Counted from the stretch's first letter, positions 1-5,947 are shown. The stretch: 7,170 nt of DNA from an uncultured Clostridium sp. (GCA_934746785.1 CAKVFO010000160.1:1-7170), one strand, 5' to 3'. The notes: a model not told the origin generated them from the letters alone. A program made the numbers and translations.

Positions 1-11
1 GCATGCTATCT

Positions 12-40
12 ATTATAATAATTCTTTTGATTATTTTCAA
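12..40 (-). promoter_or_regulatory. Outward-facing sigma-A-type promoter at left edge
   Basis: Read on the minus strand, TTGAAA (40 to 35) is followed after exactly 17 bases by TATAAT (17 to 12), a near-consensus vegetative promoter. Transcription would start near base 5 and leave the window leftward, so the neighbouring gene outside the window is probably on the minus strand. A TTGAT-N4-TTCAA sequence (27-40) overlaps the -35 element and matches an FNR box at 9 of 10 positions. AT-rich DNA yields such matches by chance, so the promoter is moderately supported and the operator weakly. Confidence 0.5.
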
Positions 41-47
41 GAATAAT

Positions 48-113
48 ATATAGAAAAATTAAGATAAGCTATTGCAATTACCATTACAATAGCTTATCTT
101 AATTTTTCTATAT
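48..113. terminator. Bidirectional terminator, 27-bp perfect stem
   Basis: Bases 48-74 and 87-113 are perfect reverse complements around a 12-base loop (75-86). The outer part of the stem is A-rich on one arm and U-rich on the other, as in clostridial terminators that can act both ways. It lies directly after the flavodoxin gene, and its outermost base is also the last base of that gene's stop codon (113-115). It should end flavodoxin transcription and insulate it from the leftward promoter beyond it. Confidence 0.85.
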
Positions 114-526
114 TAAATTGCTGCTATTTCTTTTCCAAAGTTAATGCATTCATCTTCATCATCTGGTGCTTCATTAACTGTTAAACCTTCTTTTACAAGT
201 TGTGCCCCCATTGACTTAATTCTTTCTTCCCAGTTTCTCATCCATTCTCCGTCTCCCCATCCATAAGATCCGAATAATGCAACCTTTTTTCCTGTTATAA
301 GTCCATCTATTTCATCCATGAATGGTTCAACATAACTCTCTTCTAAATTTTCATCCCCATAAGCTGGACATCCAAATACTATAACTTCTTCATCTTTTAT
401 ATCATTAACTGAAGCAGATTCAATTTTTATTAATTCTGCTTTCTTTCCTGTTGATTCAATTCCTTCTCCTATTAATTCTGCCATTTTTTCTGTGTTTCCT
501 GATCCGCTGTAATATACTATTTTCAT
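113..526 (-). CDS. Short-chain flavodoxin (137 aa)
   Basis: This is a small cytoplasmic FMN protein that carries one or two electrons at low potential in place of ferredoxin. The phosphate-binding loop is SGSGNTE at residues 7-13, right after strand 1 (MKIVYY). The 50s loop that flips on FMN reduction is Y56-G57-D58-E59, and the 90s loop is GSYGWGDGEWM (86-96), with W90 packing on the flavin. The length and these motifs match the clostridial flavodoxin family, in which the classic C. beijerinckii protein is similar from memory. There Met56 flanks the flavin; here it is Tyr56, so FMN would sit between two aromatics. The start at 526 is preceded by a GGAG site. It is monocistronic, with a TATAAT and an FNR-like box upstream and a strong terminator downstream. 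The physiological partner is unknown; shared control with the globin suggests a role in nitrosative or redox stress. Confidence 0.95.
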   Translation of the reverse strand: MKIVYYSGSGNTEKMAELIGEGIESTGKKAELIKIESASVNDIKDEEVIVFGCPAYGDENLEESYVEPFMDEIDGLITGKKVALFGSYGWGDGEWMRNWEERIKSMGAQLVKEGLTVNEAPDDEDECINFGKEIAAI

Positions 527-571
527 ATTAATTCAACTCCGTTTCCTTTTCTTCTGTTTCTCTATGGCTTT

Positions 572-577
572 ATTATA
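572..577 (-). promoter_or_regulatory. -10 element of flavodoxin promoter
   Basis: Perfect TATAAT on the minus strand, predicting a start near 565 and a leader of about 39 bases. The -35 position (CATTAT at 600-595) has no consensus hexamer. This fits an activator-dependent promoter whose activator box (600-613) overlaps the -35 region. Confidence 0.65.
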
Positions 578-598
578 TTGGTAATACTTAAAAGATAA

Positions 599-614
599 TG
601 TGATTTAAATCAAA
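599..614 (-). promoter_or_regulatory. FNR/CRP-like operator upstream of flavodoxin
   Basis: The plus strand reads TGTGATTTAAATCAAA, which is palindromic apart from the second pair (G600/A613). In FNR terms it is GTGAT-N4-ATCAA; in CRP terms TGTGA-N6-TCAAA. Its centre (606.5) lies exactly 41.5 bases upstream of the start predicted from the TATAAT at 577-572, the class II activator position. Nearly the same box stands at the same position before the globin gene (5975-5990). The likely ligand is the Crp/Fnr protein encoded at 4617-5315. Relative to the divergent DXS-like gene the centre is about -72, near a class I position, so it could act both ways. Confidence 0.75.
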
Positions 615-641
615 TAAACAAAAATTTTAACCATATTTATA

Positions 642-672
642 TTGACTTAAAGTTAACTTCAGCCTTTATAAT
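642..672 (+). promoter_or_regulatory. Promoter of the DXS-like gene
   Basis: TTGACT (642-647) precedes TATAAT (667-672) at a 19-base spacing; an alternative -10, TTTATA (665-670), gives 17. Transcription would start near 677-679, leaving a leader of about 40 bases. That is far too short for a thiamine-diphosphate riboswitch, and none is seen. Confidence 0.6.
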
Positions 673-698
673 TAAATTAAGATTCTTAATTTAATTAT
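668..698. repeat. Perfect 14-bp inverted repeat over -10/start of the DXS-like gene
   Basis: Arms 668-681 (ATAATTAAATTAAG) and 685-698 are perfect reverse complements separated by ATT. The repeat covers most of the -10 box, the predicted start and the early leader, and ends six bases before the ribosome binding site. It could be an operator for a dimeric repressor or a 5' mRNA hairpin. It is entirely A/T apart from one G/C pair, so it would make a weak RNA hairpin, and it lacks a U-run after it, so it is not a good terminator. The symmetry is seen directly; the function is inferred. Confidence 0.6.
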
Positions 699-719
699 TA
701 TATAGGAGGAGTTTTATTA

Positions 720-2468
720 ATGCATTTAAAAGAAATTACAAAACCAGAGGATATAAAGAAATTAAATAATGAACAATTAAATAAATTAGCAGAAGAAATA
801 CGTGAAGCTCTTATGAATCGTTTAAGTAAATGTGGAGGTCACTTTGGACCAAACTTTGGTATGGTAGAAGCAACAATAGCTTTGCATTATGTTTTTAATT
901 CACCAATAGATAAAATAGTATACGATGTATCTCATCAAAGCTATACTCACAAAATGCTTACTGGAAGACAAAACGCTTATATATTTGATGAACATTTTAA
1001 TGATGTTTCTGGATATACAAATCCTGAAGAAAGTGCCCATGACTTCTTTAATGTAGGACACACTTCTACTTCAGTAAGTCTTGCATCTGGACTTGCAAAA
1101 GCAAGAGACTTAAAGGGAGATAAAGAAAATATAATAGCTGTTATAGGAGATGGTTCTTTAAGCGGTGGTGAAGCTTTAGAAGGTCTTGATTACGTTGGAG
1201 AATTAGACAGCAACTTTATTATTGTTGTTAATGACAATGATATGTCTATTGCAGAAAACCATGGTGGTTTATATAAAAATCTTAAAGCATTACGTGAAAG
1301 TAATGGTCAATGTGAATGTAATCTATTTAAAGCCATGGGATTAGATTATATATATTTAAATGACGGTAATGATATTGAAAAATTAATTTCAACATTCCAA
1401 TCTGTTAAAGATATTAATCATCCAATAGTAGTTCACATCAATACTCAAAAAGGTAAAGGCTATAAGGCTGCTGAAGAAAATAAAGAAAGCTGGCACTGGT
1501 GTATGCCTTTTGATAAGGAAACTGGAAAACCTACAGTTACCTTTGATGGTGAAAGCTACGAAAGTCTTACATGTGAATACTTATTAAAGAAAATGAAAGC
1601 TGATCCTACAGTTACAGCAATCACTGCTGGTGTTCCTACTAATATAGGATTTACAGAAGATAAACGTAAAGAAGCTGGTAAACAATTTATAGATGTAGGA
1701 ATAGCTGAAGAACATGCAGTTGCTCTTGCTTCAGGTATTGCTAAGAATGGTGGTAAACCTGTATTTGCTACTCACTCAAGCTTTATGCAAAGAACTTATG
1801 ATCAAATTTCACAAGACTTATGTATAAACAAAAATGCTGCAACTCTTTTAGTTAACACAGCTTCTGTATATGGAATGAATGATGTAACTCACTTAGGTAT
1901 ATTTGATATTCCAATGATGTCAAACATTCCTGAACTAGTATATCTTGCACCAACTAATACTGAAGAATACTTTGCAATGCTTGATTGGAGTATAGAACAA
2001 AATCAATATCCAGTTGCTATACGTATTCCTTGTAATGGTGTTATTCATACTAAGGAAGCTGTAGATACAGACTACAGTAATTTAAATACTTATAAAATTA
2101 CTCAAGAAGGAAGCAAAGTTGCAATCCTAGCTCTTGGAGACTTCTATCAACTTGGGGAATCTGTTGCAAAAGCAATTGAAGAAAAGACAGGTACTGCCCC
2201 AACATTAATTAACCCTCGTTACATAACAGGGCTTGATATAGAAATGTTAGAAAGCCTTAAGGCAAATCATACTCAAATCATCACTTTAGAAGATGGTATT
2301 TTAGATGGTGGATTCGGTGAAAAGATTGCTCGTTTCTATGGTCCAACAGATTTAAAAGTATATAACTATGGACTTAAGAAGGAATTCATTGATAGGTATA
2401 AAGCTGAAGATATCTTAAAGGAAAATCATCTTACTCCAGAACAAATATTAGAAGATTTAGGACTATAA
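720..2468 (+). CDS. DXS-like thiamine-diphosphate enzyme lacking the phosphate-binding arginines (582 aa)
   Basis: This belongs to the 1-deoxy-D-xylulose-5-phosphate synthase family, which condenses pyruvate with glyceraldehyde 3-phosphate. Family motifs are clear: GGHFGPNFG (39-47, with H41), a variant HQ-YxHK box (72-78), GHTSTS (113-118), the thiamine-diphosphate motif GDG (143-145) through NDN (171-173), HxNTQKGKGY (239-248), IAEEHAVA (328-335, with E330 as catalytic Glu), QRTYDQ (357-362, with Y360) and THLGxFD (390-396). By hand alignment with E. coli DXS, R99, R420 and R478 are replaced by P102, T380 and C438; D427 is N387 and the DGH motif is DGN (214-216). The stretch between NDN and the next conserved block is about 38 residues shorter, explaining 582 against about 620 residues. 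The start at 720 follows AGGAGGAG with good spacing. It is probably a paralogue with another acceptor rather than the housekeeping DXS. It is monocistronic and convergent with lrgB. Confidence 0.85.
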   Translation: MHLKEITKPEDIKKLNNEQLNKLAEEIREALMNRLSKCGGHFGPNFGMVEATIALHYVFNSPIDKIVYDVSHQSYTHKMLTGRQNAYIFDEHFNDVSGYTNPEESAHDFFNVGHTSTSVSLASGLAKARDLKGDKENIIAVIGDGSLSGGEALEGLDYVGELDSNFIIVVNDNDMSIAENHGGLYKNLKALRESNGQCECNLFKAMGLDYIYLNDGNDIEKLISTFQSVKDINHPIVVHINTQKGKGYKAAEENKESWHWCMPFDKETGKPTVTFDGESYESLTCEYLLKKMKADPTVTAITAGVPTNIGFTEDKRKEAGKQFIDVGIAEEHAVALASGIAKNGGKPVFATHSSFMQRTYDQISQDLCINKNAATLLVNTASVYGMNDVTHLGIFDIPMMSNIPELVYLAPTNTEEYFAMLDWSIEQNQYPVAIRIPCNGVIHTKEAVDTDYSNLNTYKITQEGSKVAILALGDFYQLGESVAKAIEEKTGTAPTLINPRYITGLDIEMLESLKANHTQIITLEDGILDGGFGEKIARFYGPTDLKVYNYGLKKEFIDRYKAEDILKENHLTPEQILEDLGL

Positions 2469-2485
2469 TTTTCATAGACATTTAA

Positions 2486-2517
2486 AAAGAGTAGAAGAAT
2501 TATTTCCTCTACTCTTT
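2486..2517. terminator. Bidirectional terminator between DXS-like gene and lrgB
   Basis: Arms 2486-2499 and 2504-2517 pair with one mismatch (2496/2507) around the loop TTAT. A U-rich tail follows on the plus strand (CTTTATTG) and an A-rich approach becomes a U-run on the minus strand. It lies midway in the 54-base gap between the two convergent genes and can serve both. Confidence 0.85.
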
Positions 2518-2522
2518 ATTGT

Positions 2523-3215
2523 TTATAAAAATTGTGCAAAAACAGAAGCTCCTACAACAGTTAAAAGTCCTGATACTGCAATCGAAAGACTGCTCATAGC
2601 TCCTTCAATTTCTCCTAGTTCCATAGCCTTAGCCGTACCTATAGCATGGGAAGCAGTCCCTATGGCTATGCCTTTTGCAATAGGATGTTTAATTCTAAAT
2701 ATCTTACATACACCTTCAGCCATCATGTTTCCAAGAATACCTGTAATTATAATAACAGAAGCTGTAATTGTAGCATATCCTCCTAGCTCTTCAGATACCC
2801 CAATTCCAATAGCTGTAGTAATTGATTTAGGTAAAAGAGTCACATACTCAGCATGTCCCATTTTGAACAATAAGCACATTACTAAGATACATGTCAAACT
2901 AGTTAAAACACCAGAAACAATCCCAACCATAACAGCTTTCCAATTATTCTTTAAAAGTTCAGCCTGTTCATATAAAGAAATTGATAAACACACTGTTGCT
3001 GGAGTAAGAAGATAGCTTAAATACTTTGCACCTGCATTATAACTTTCATAACTTATGTTTAAAGATAATAAAACTACTGAAGTTAAAACAATAGCAATAA
3101 GTAATGGATTCAAAATCGCCATCTTAAATCTTTGCTTTAGCTTTACTCCAATTAAATATGTAAATACACTTATCATAACTCCAAAGTAAACAGAGTTCTG
3201 TAACATATCCTTCAT
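2523..3215 (-). CDS. lrgB: LrgB/CidB family membrane protein (230 aa)
   Basis: This is an integral membrane protein of the LrgB family, partner of the LrgA/CidA holin-like family. The pair was first linked to murein hydrolase and lysis control in Staphylococcus. In Bacillus subtilis (PftAB) and Streptococcus mutans it moves pyruvate. Family motifs are LTPATVCLSISLYEQ (70-84), LPKSITTAI (128-136) and GTASHAIGTAKA (186-197) followed by GEIEGA (201-206). Hydrophobic segments span roughly residues 8-24, 33-53, 66-83, 94-117, 127-166 and 204-230. Length is normal for the family. The start lies one base after the lrgA stop and is served by AGGAGG (3230-3225) inside the lrgA 3' end, so the two are co-transcribed and probably translationally coupled. 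Pyruvate transport is inferred from relatives, not shown by the sequence. Confidence 0.93.
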   Translation of the reverse strand: MKDMLQNSVYFGVMISVFTYLIGVKLKQRFKMAILNPLLIAIVLTSVVLLSLNISYESYNAGAKYLSYLLTPATVCLSISLYEQAELLKNNWKAVMVGIVSGVLTSLTCILVMCLLFKMGHAEYVTLLPKSITTAIGIGVSEELGGYATITASVIIITGILGNMMAEGVCKIFRIKHPIAKGIAIGTASHAIGTAKAMELGEIEGAMSSLSIAVSGLLTVVGASVFAQFL

Positions 3216-3216
3216 C

Positions 3217-3579
3217 TTATTCCACCTCCTCAGTACTGTCTGATCCTATTACTCTTTGAGTTATTCTTCCTGTAACTGCCATAACAACAATAGTTGATAC
3301 AACAGTTATAATAGCAACTGGAATAAACATAGGTCTTAAAACATCCCATAAATCTAAAAGACCAACTGCTGCTGGAATAAACATTAAAGGCATAATTTCT
3401 ACTAAAAAGTTTCCCGTTTCCTTAATAGATGATAAATGAATTATCTTAGTCTTCAACGCTGTAAACATAATTACTAAACCATAAATACTTGCTGGAATAG
3501 GAAGTGGTATTAATTTATTTAACAGTTCCCCTATAAAGGAAATCATCATTATAATTGCAAACTGTTTTATGTATTTCAT
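3217..3579 (-). CDS. lrgA: LrgA/CidA family holin-like membrane protein (120 aa)
   Basis: This small protein has four predicted membrane segments (about 6-24, 28-44, 56-76 and 83-105) and an acidic tail (SDSTEEVE, 113-120). The signature IPLPIPASIYGL (24-35), with a proline-rich turn before the second helix, is typical of the CidA/LrgA family. It forms a functional unit with LrgB, encoded one base downstream. It is the first gene of the operon; the start at 3579 follows a G-rich ribosome binding site (GGGGGTC, 3593-3587). In Bacillus and Streptococcus such operons are usually controlled by the LytST two-component pair. None lies in this window, and the divergent gene is an AraC-type regulator, which is the obvious candidate controller. 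LrgA versus CidA cannot be decided from sequence alone, so the symbol denotes the family. Confidence 0.9.
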   Translation of the reverse strand: MKYIKQFAIIMMISFIGELLNKLIPLPIPASIYGLVIMFTALKTKIIHLSSIKETGNFLVEIMPLMFIPAAVGLLDLWDVLRPMFIPVAIITVVSTIVVMAVTGRITQRVIGSDSTEEVE

Positions 3580-3622
3580 TGTATTTGACCCCCATTTGAT
3601 TTTTTTTATATTTCATGACAAA

Positions 3623-3634
3623 ATATAATTATAT
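3623..3634. promoter_or_regulatory. Symmetric -10 region between lrgA and araC-type gene
   Basis: The perfect 12-base palindrome ATATAATTATAT supplies TATAAT on the plus strand (3624-3629, towards the AraC-type gene) and on the minus strand (3633-3628, towards lrgA). Overlapping back-to-back starts would make the two transcripts compete and allow one bound regulator to affect both. Neither side has a convincing -35 hexamer, so activator dependence is possible. An A/T palindrome this short can also arise by chance. Confidence 0.35.
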
Positions 3635-3701
3635 CATCACTTTTTAGACTTTAATATGCACATTTTATTAAATAATATAACAATCTTATCAGGAGGTACA
3701 T

Positions 3702-4601
3702 ATGAAAAATAATTTAATTCCAGAAAGTAACTTATATGAAAACCCTTCTTTCCCCTTTGCTATGTTTAAAATAAATGAAAAAGAATGTATTCCTCCTGGT
3801 CCTAGCTACCATTACCTTCATTGGCACGAAGATTTACAATTTACTATAGTTACAAAGGGTTCTGTATCAATGATGGTTAATGGAGAAAAGTACAATCTAA
3901 AAACTAATGATGCTATCTTTATAAATAGCGGCCTTCTACATATGACAAATCATATAAGCCCAGATGGGGAATATATAAGCTTTAACTTTCCTACAAAAAT
4001 ACTATCTATAATTTATGGCAGTATGCTTGAATCTGATTACGTTCTTCACTTTACAATGAACTATAATCTTCCTGCAATACTGTTGAAGAAAGATGTATTA
4101 TGGCAAAACAAAATAATAAATATGCTTTTAGACTTATATAATTTTTATTCATCTTCAGATGTTTATGCAAAAGAATATGAAACTGCTCTACGATTACAAT
4201 GTATATGGCTTGAATTTATTAGAAATGTTAAACACTACATAAAGATTTCATCAAAGACATTTTTACGAAAGCAAGAATATATGCAGACATTACTTACCTT
4301 CATTCATGAGAATTATATGATGGACATTAACCTAAAAAATATATCTGAATCCGCTCATGTTAGTCAATCTGAATGTTGTAGATTATTCAAAAATCTACTT
4401 AATACAAGCCCCTATGAATATCTTATTAATTATAGAATAAATAAATCTATAGACCTTCTTAAAGAGACTAATATGTCTATAACAGAAATAGCTACAAAAG
4501 TGGGTTTTAATGATAGCAGTCACTTCATTCAAATATTCAAAAAGCGTACCTATAAAACTCCAAAAAAATATAGAAATAGCAAAAAGCCTTCTGATTTATA
4601 A
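3702..4601 (+). CDS. AraC-family transcriptional regulator with cupin sensor (299 aa)
   Basis: The N-terminal part is a cupin-like ligand-binding domain, with HYLHWHEDLQF (37-47), a glycine turn VNGEKYNLKTND (59-70) and a second histidine cluster near LLHMTNH (78-84). The C-terminal 100 residues hold the two helix-turn-helix motifs of the AraC/XylS family. The first is around 209-232 (INLKNISESAHVSQSECCRLF) and the second around 258-282, ending in the typical GFNDSSHFIQIFKK. The family tail is here KTPKKYR (285-291). Total length is usual for the class. The start follows AGGAGG (3691-3696) at five bases. It is divergent from lrgAB with a 122-base shared upstream region, so regulation of lrgAB and of itself is the simplest inference. 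The ligand is unknown; pyruvate or a related metabolite is a guess from the neighbour. Confidence 0.92.
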   Translation: MKNNLIPESNLYENPSFPFAMFKINEKECIPPGPSYHYLHWHEDLQFTIVTKGSVSMMVNGEKYNLKTNDAIFINSGLLHMTNHISPDGEYISFNFPTKILSIIYGSMLESDYVLHFTMNYNLPAILLKKDVLWQNKIINMLLDLYNFYSSSDVYAKEYETALRLQCIWLEFIRNVKHYIKISSKTFLRKQEYMQTLLTFIHENYMMDINLKNISESAHVSQSECCRLFKNLLNTSPYEYLINYRINKSIDLLKETNMSITEIATKVGFNDSSHFIQIFKKRTYKTPKKYRNSKKPSDL

Positions 4602-4615
4602 CCAGAAGACTTTTT
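4581..4615. terminator. Shared terminator of the AraC-type and Crp/Fnr genes
   Basis: Arms AAAAAGCCTTCTG (4581-4593) and 4603-4615 pair over 13 positions with one mismatch (4587/4609) around a nine-base loop. A-run and U-run flanks make it work in both directions. It is embedded in the last codons and stop of the AraC-type gene and ends one base before the last codon of the convergent Crp/Fnr gene, so it replaces a separate intergenic terminator. Confidence 0.88.
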
Positions 4616-4616
4616 A

Positions 4617-5315
4617 TTATATATAGTCATAGAAATATTCTTGATCTAGAATAATAATTTTTTTAGTACCTTGAAGTTTTATTATCCCATCCTTTTCAAA
4701 CTTCTTTAACTTTCTACTTATAGTTTCTCTAGCTACACCTATATAATTAGCCATATCTTCCCTGCTTAAAGGCATCTCAATTTCTATATTATCTCCAACC
4801 TTTTCTCCATACTTATCAATTAAACTACTTAAAAGATAAGCAATTCTAGCATCAATATCATTAGTAGCCAGACTTCTAACTAATCCTTCTGCATCCGTAA
4901 GCCTTTCAGTTAAAGATTCAATAACTGCTAAAGCTAATTCAGGTCTAGTAGTCATTAATTCTTTAAAATCTCTACTTGTTATAGTACAAATCTTACAATC
5001 AGTTATAGCCTTAGCATTAACTCTATATTGACTTTCTTTTAAGATATCTAGTTCTCCGTAAAAGTCCCCTTCAGATAAAACACTAATAATCTGTTCCTTA
5101 CCATCCGTTGTATATTTATAAAGCTTCATTCTTCCATAGCTAATAAAAAATAATGACTTAGAATCATCACCTTCATTAAAAATAACATTACCTTTTTTAA
5201 ATTTCTTATGCTCTATCTTTTTTAATATATCTATCTTCTGACTATTCTCTAAATTTTTAAATATAGAAACTTTATTCAAACAAAATTCAGTACATTTACT
5301 GCATTGACCTAACAT
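4617..5315 (-). CDS. Crp/Fnr-family regulator with probable iron-sulfur cysteines (232 aa)
   Basis: The N-terminal domain is a cyclic-nucleotide-binding-type beta barrel (about 18-120, including FNEGDDSKSLFFISYGRMKLY at 46-66), followed by a dimer helix (about 125-150) and a C-terminal winged helix (about 168-225). Three cysteines open the protein (C5, C8, C12: CxxCxxxC). C110, in KICTITSRDF, aligns with the fourth [4Fe-4S] ligand of E. coli FNR (C122), and C107 is a further cysteine. The cAMP phosphate pocket is not conserved: GEL is present but the Arg-Ser pair is R98-V99. The recognition helix reads RETISR (196-201), combining Arg and Glu of CRP with Ser-Arg of FNR. An AAAGGAG site precedes the start. 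It is probably an oxygen- or NO-sensing activator of the nearby globin and flavodoxin genes. It is functionally comparable to HcpR-type regulators, but assignment to that group is not proven. Confidence 0.92.
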   Translation of the reverse strand: MLGQCSKCTEFCLNKVSIFKNLENSQKIDILKKIEHKKFKKGNVIFNEGDDSKSLFFISYGRMKLYKYTTDGKEQIISVLSEGDFYGELDILKESQYRVNAKAITDCKICTITSRDFKELMTTRPELALAVIESLTERLTDAEGLVRSLATNDIDARIAYLLSSLIDKYGEKVGDNIEIEMPLSREDMANYIGVARETISRKLKKFEKDGIIKLQGTKKIIILDQEYFYDYI

Positions 5316-5350
5316 ATAACTTCTCCTTTGTTATTACATAATTATAATTA

Positions 5351-5366
5351 ACTATACTATACTATA
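5351..5366 (-). promoter_or_regulatory. Candidate promoter region of the Crp/Fnr gene
   Basis: Three overlapping ACTATA copies on the plus strand (5351-5356, 5356-5361, 5361-5366) give three TATAGT -10 candidates on the minus strand. TTGATG (5391-5386) could be a -35 for the one at 5366-5361, at a long 19-base spacing. The same TTTGAT sequence is a half-site of the operator seen at the globin and flavodoxin promoters, but the second half is missing. The exact start is uncertain. Confidence 0.35.
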
Positions 5367-5395
5367 AATATATTTTATAGAATCACATCAAAAAG

Positions 5396-5438
5396 AAACT
5401 GTATACTGAATTATTATAAAATCATTCATATACAGTTT
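5396..5438. terminator. Terminator downstream of globin gene
   Basis: AAACTGTATA (5396-5405) pairs perfectly with 5429-5438. With one bulged base (5406) the stem continues through 5407-5411 and 5424-5428, leaving a 12-base loop. On the minus strand the stem is followed by TTTCTTTTTG, a good U-tract, so it ends globin transcription before the Crp/Fnr gene. On the plus strand AATTTTTT follows, but no rightward gene precedes it. Confidence 0.85.
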
Positions 5439-5471
5439 AATTTTTTATTAAAATAAGTTTATTTATTTTTA

Positions 5472-5909
5472 CTACTTTCTTAATTCATAGATATCTTTTT
5501 CTACATCTATAAAAACTTTAGCTATTACTTCATAAGCTTTTCCCCATGCTTCAATAACTTCATCAGTTGCAGCATCACCTAAAACTTCCTTAATAGCAAT
5601 CAGAATATTCTTTCCTACTATAGGATACATTTCTGGTGTAACTTTCTTATTACAATGAATTTCTCCTATTTTCTTAACTGCAGGAAGTAACACTCCTAAA
5701 TTATCAATATTTTCAGCAGCAGCTAATATTGTCATTGCTAATGCCTTTGGTTGTTTTCCTGATTCTTGCTTGTCCATATCGAATAATGGTTTCACTTCTG
5801 GATTATTAGCAAACATAGTTTTATAGAAAGTTGTAGTTATTTCTACCCCATTTTGTTTTAATGCTGGTATTGTACTTTTTACTATTTCAATTGTTTTATT
5901 ATCTAACAT
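5472..5909 (-). CDS. Single-domain globin of the flavohaemoglobin type (145 aa)
   Basis: The protein aligns end to end with the haem domain of E. coli flavohaemoglobin Hmp but stops where the FAD/NAD(P)H reductase would begin. The distal residues Tyr29 (B10) and Gln53 (E7), Phe43 (CD1) and the proximal His85 (F8) are all present. Tyr95 and Glu137 complete the His-Tyr-Glu triad that tunes the proximal histidine in Hmp (Glu135 there; two residues are inserted near 111-114 here). AWGKAYEVIAKVFI (121-134) is the conserved H helix. Likely roles are NO dioxygenation or NO/oxygen binding in the cytoplasm, needing a separate reductase. AAGGAG precedes the start. The gene has its own promoter with the FNR-like box and its own terminator, although it follows hcp on the same strand. 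Haem ligation is confidently inferred; the true ligand in an anaerobe is open. Confidence 0.95.
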   Translation of the reverse strand: MLDNKTIEIVKSTIPALKQNGVEITTTFYKTMFANNPEVKPLFDMDKQESGKQPKALAMTILAAAENIDNLGVLLPAVKKIGEIHCNKKVTPEMYPIVGKNILIAIKEVLGDAATDEVIEAWGKAYEVIAKVFIDVEKDIYELRK

Positions 5910-5947
5910 AATTAATTTCTCCTTAAATTATATAAATCTATGAATTA

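Noticed and set aside
673..719. Thiamine-diphosphate riboswitch before the DXS-like gene
   Set aside because: The predicted leader is only about 40 bases and consists of an A/T palindrome and a ribosome binding site. No conserved riboswitch motifs fit.
2662..3015. 117-codon open frame on the plus strand inside lrgB
   Set aside because: It is wholly antisense to a confidently identified lrgB, lacks a ribosome binding site, and has no recognisable domain. Its hydrophobic translation is a by-product of the membrane protein on the other strand.
5378..5391. Full FNR-like operator (TAGAA-TCAC-ATCAA) upstream of the Crp/Fnr gene
   Set aside because: Only one half matches; the other agrees at three of five positions. 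No TATAAT lies at the spacing seen at the two good sites, and the matching half is part of the globin terminator U-tract.
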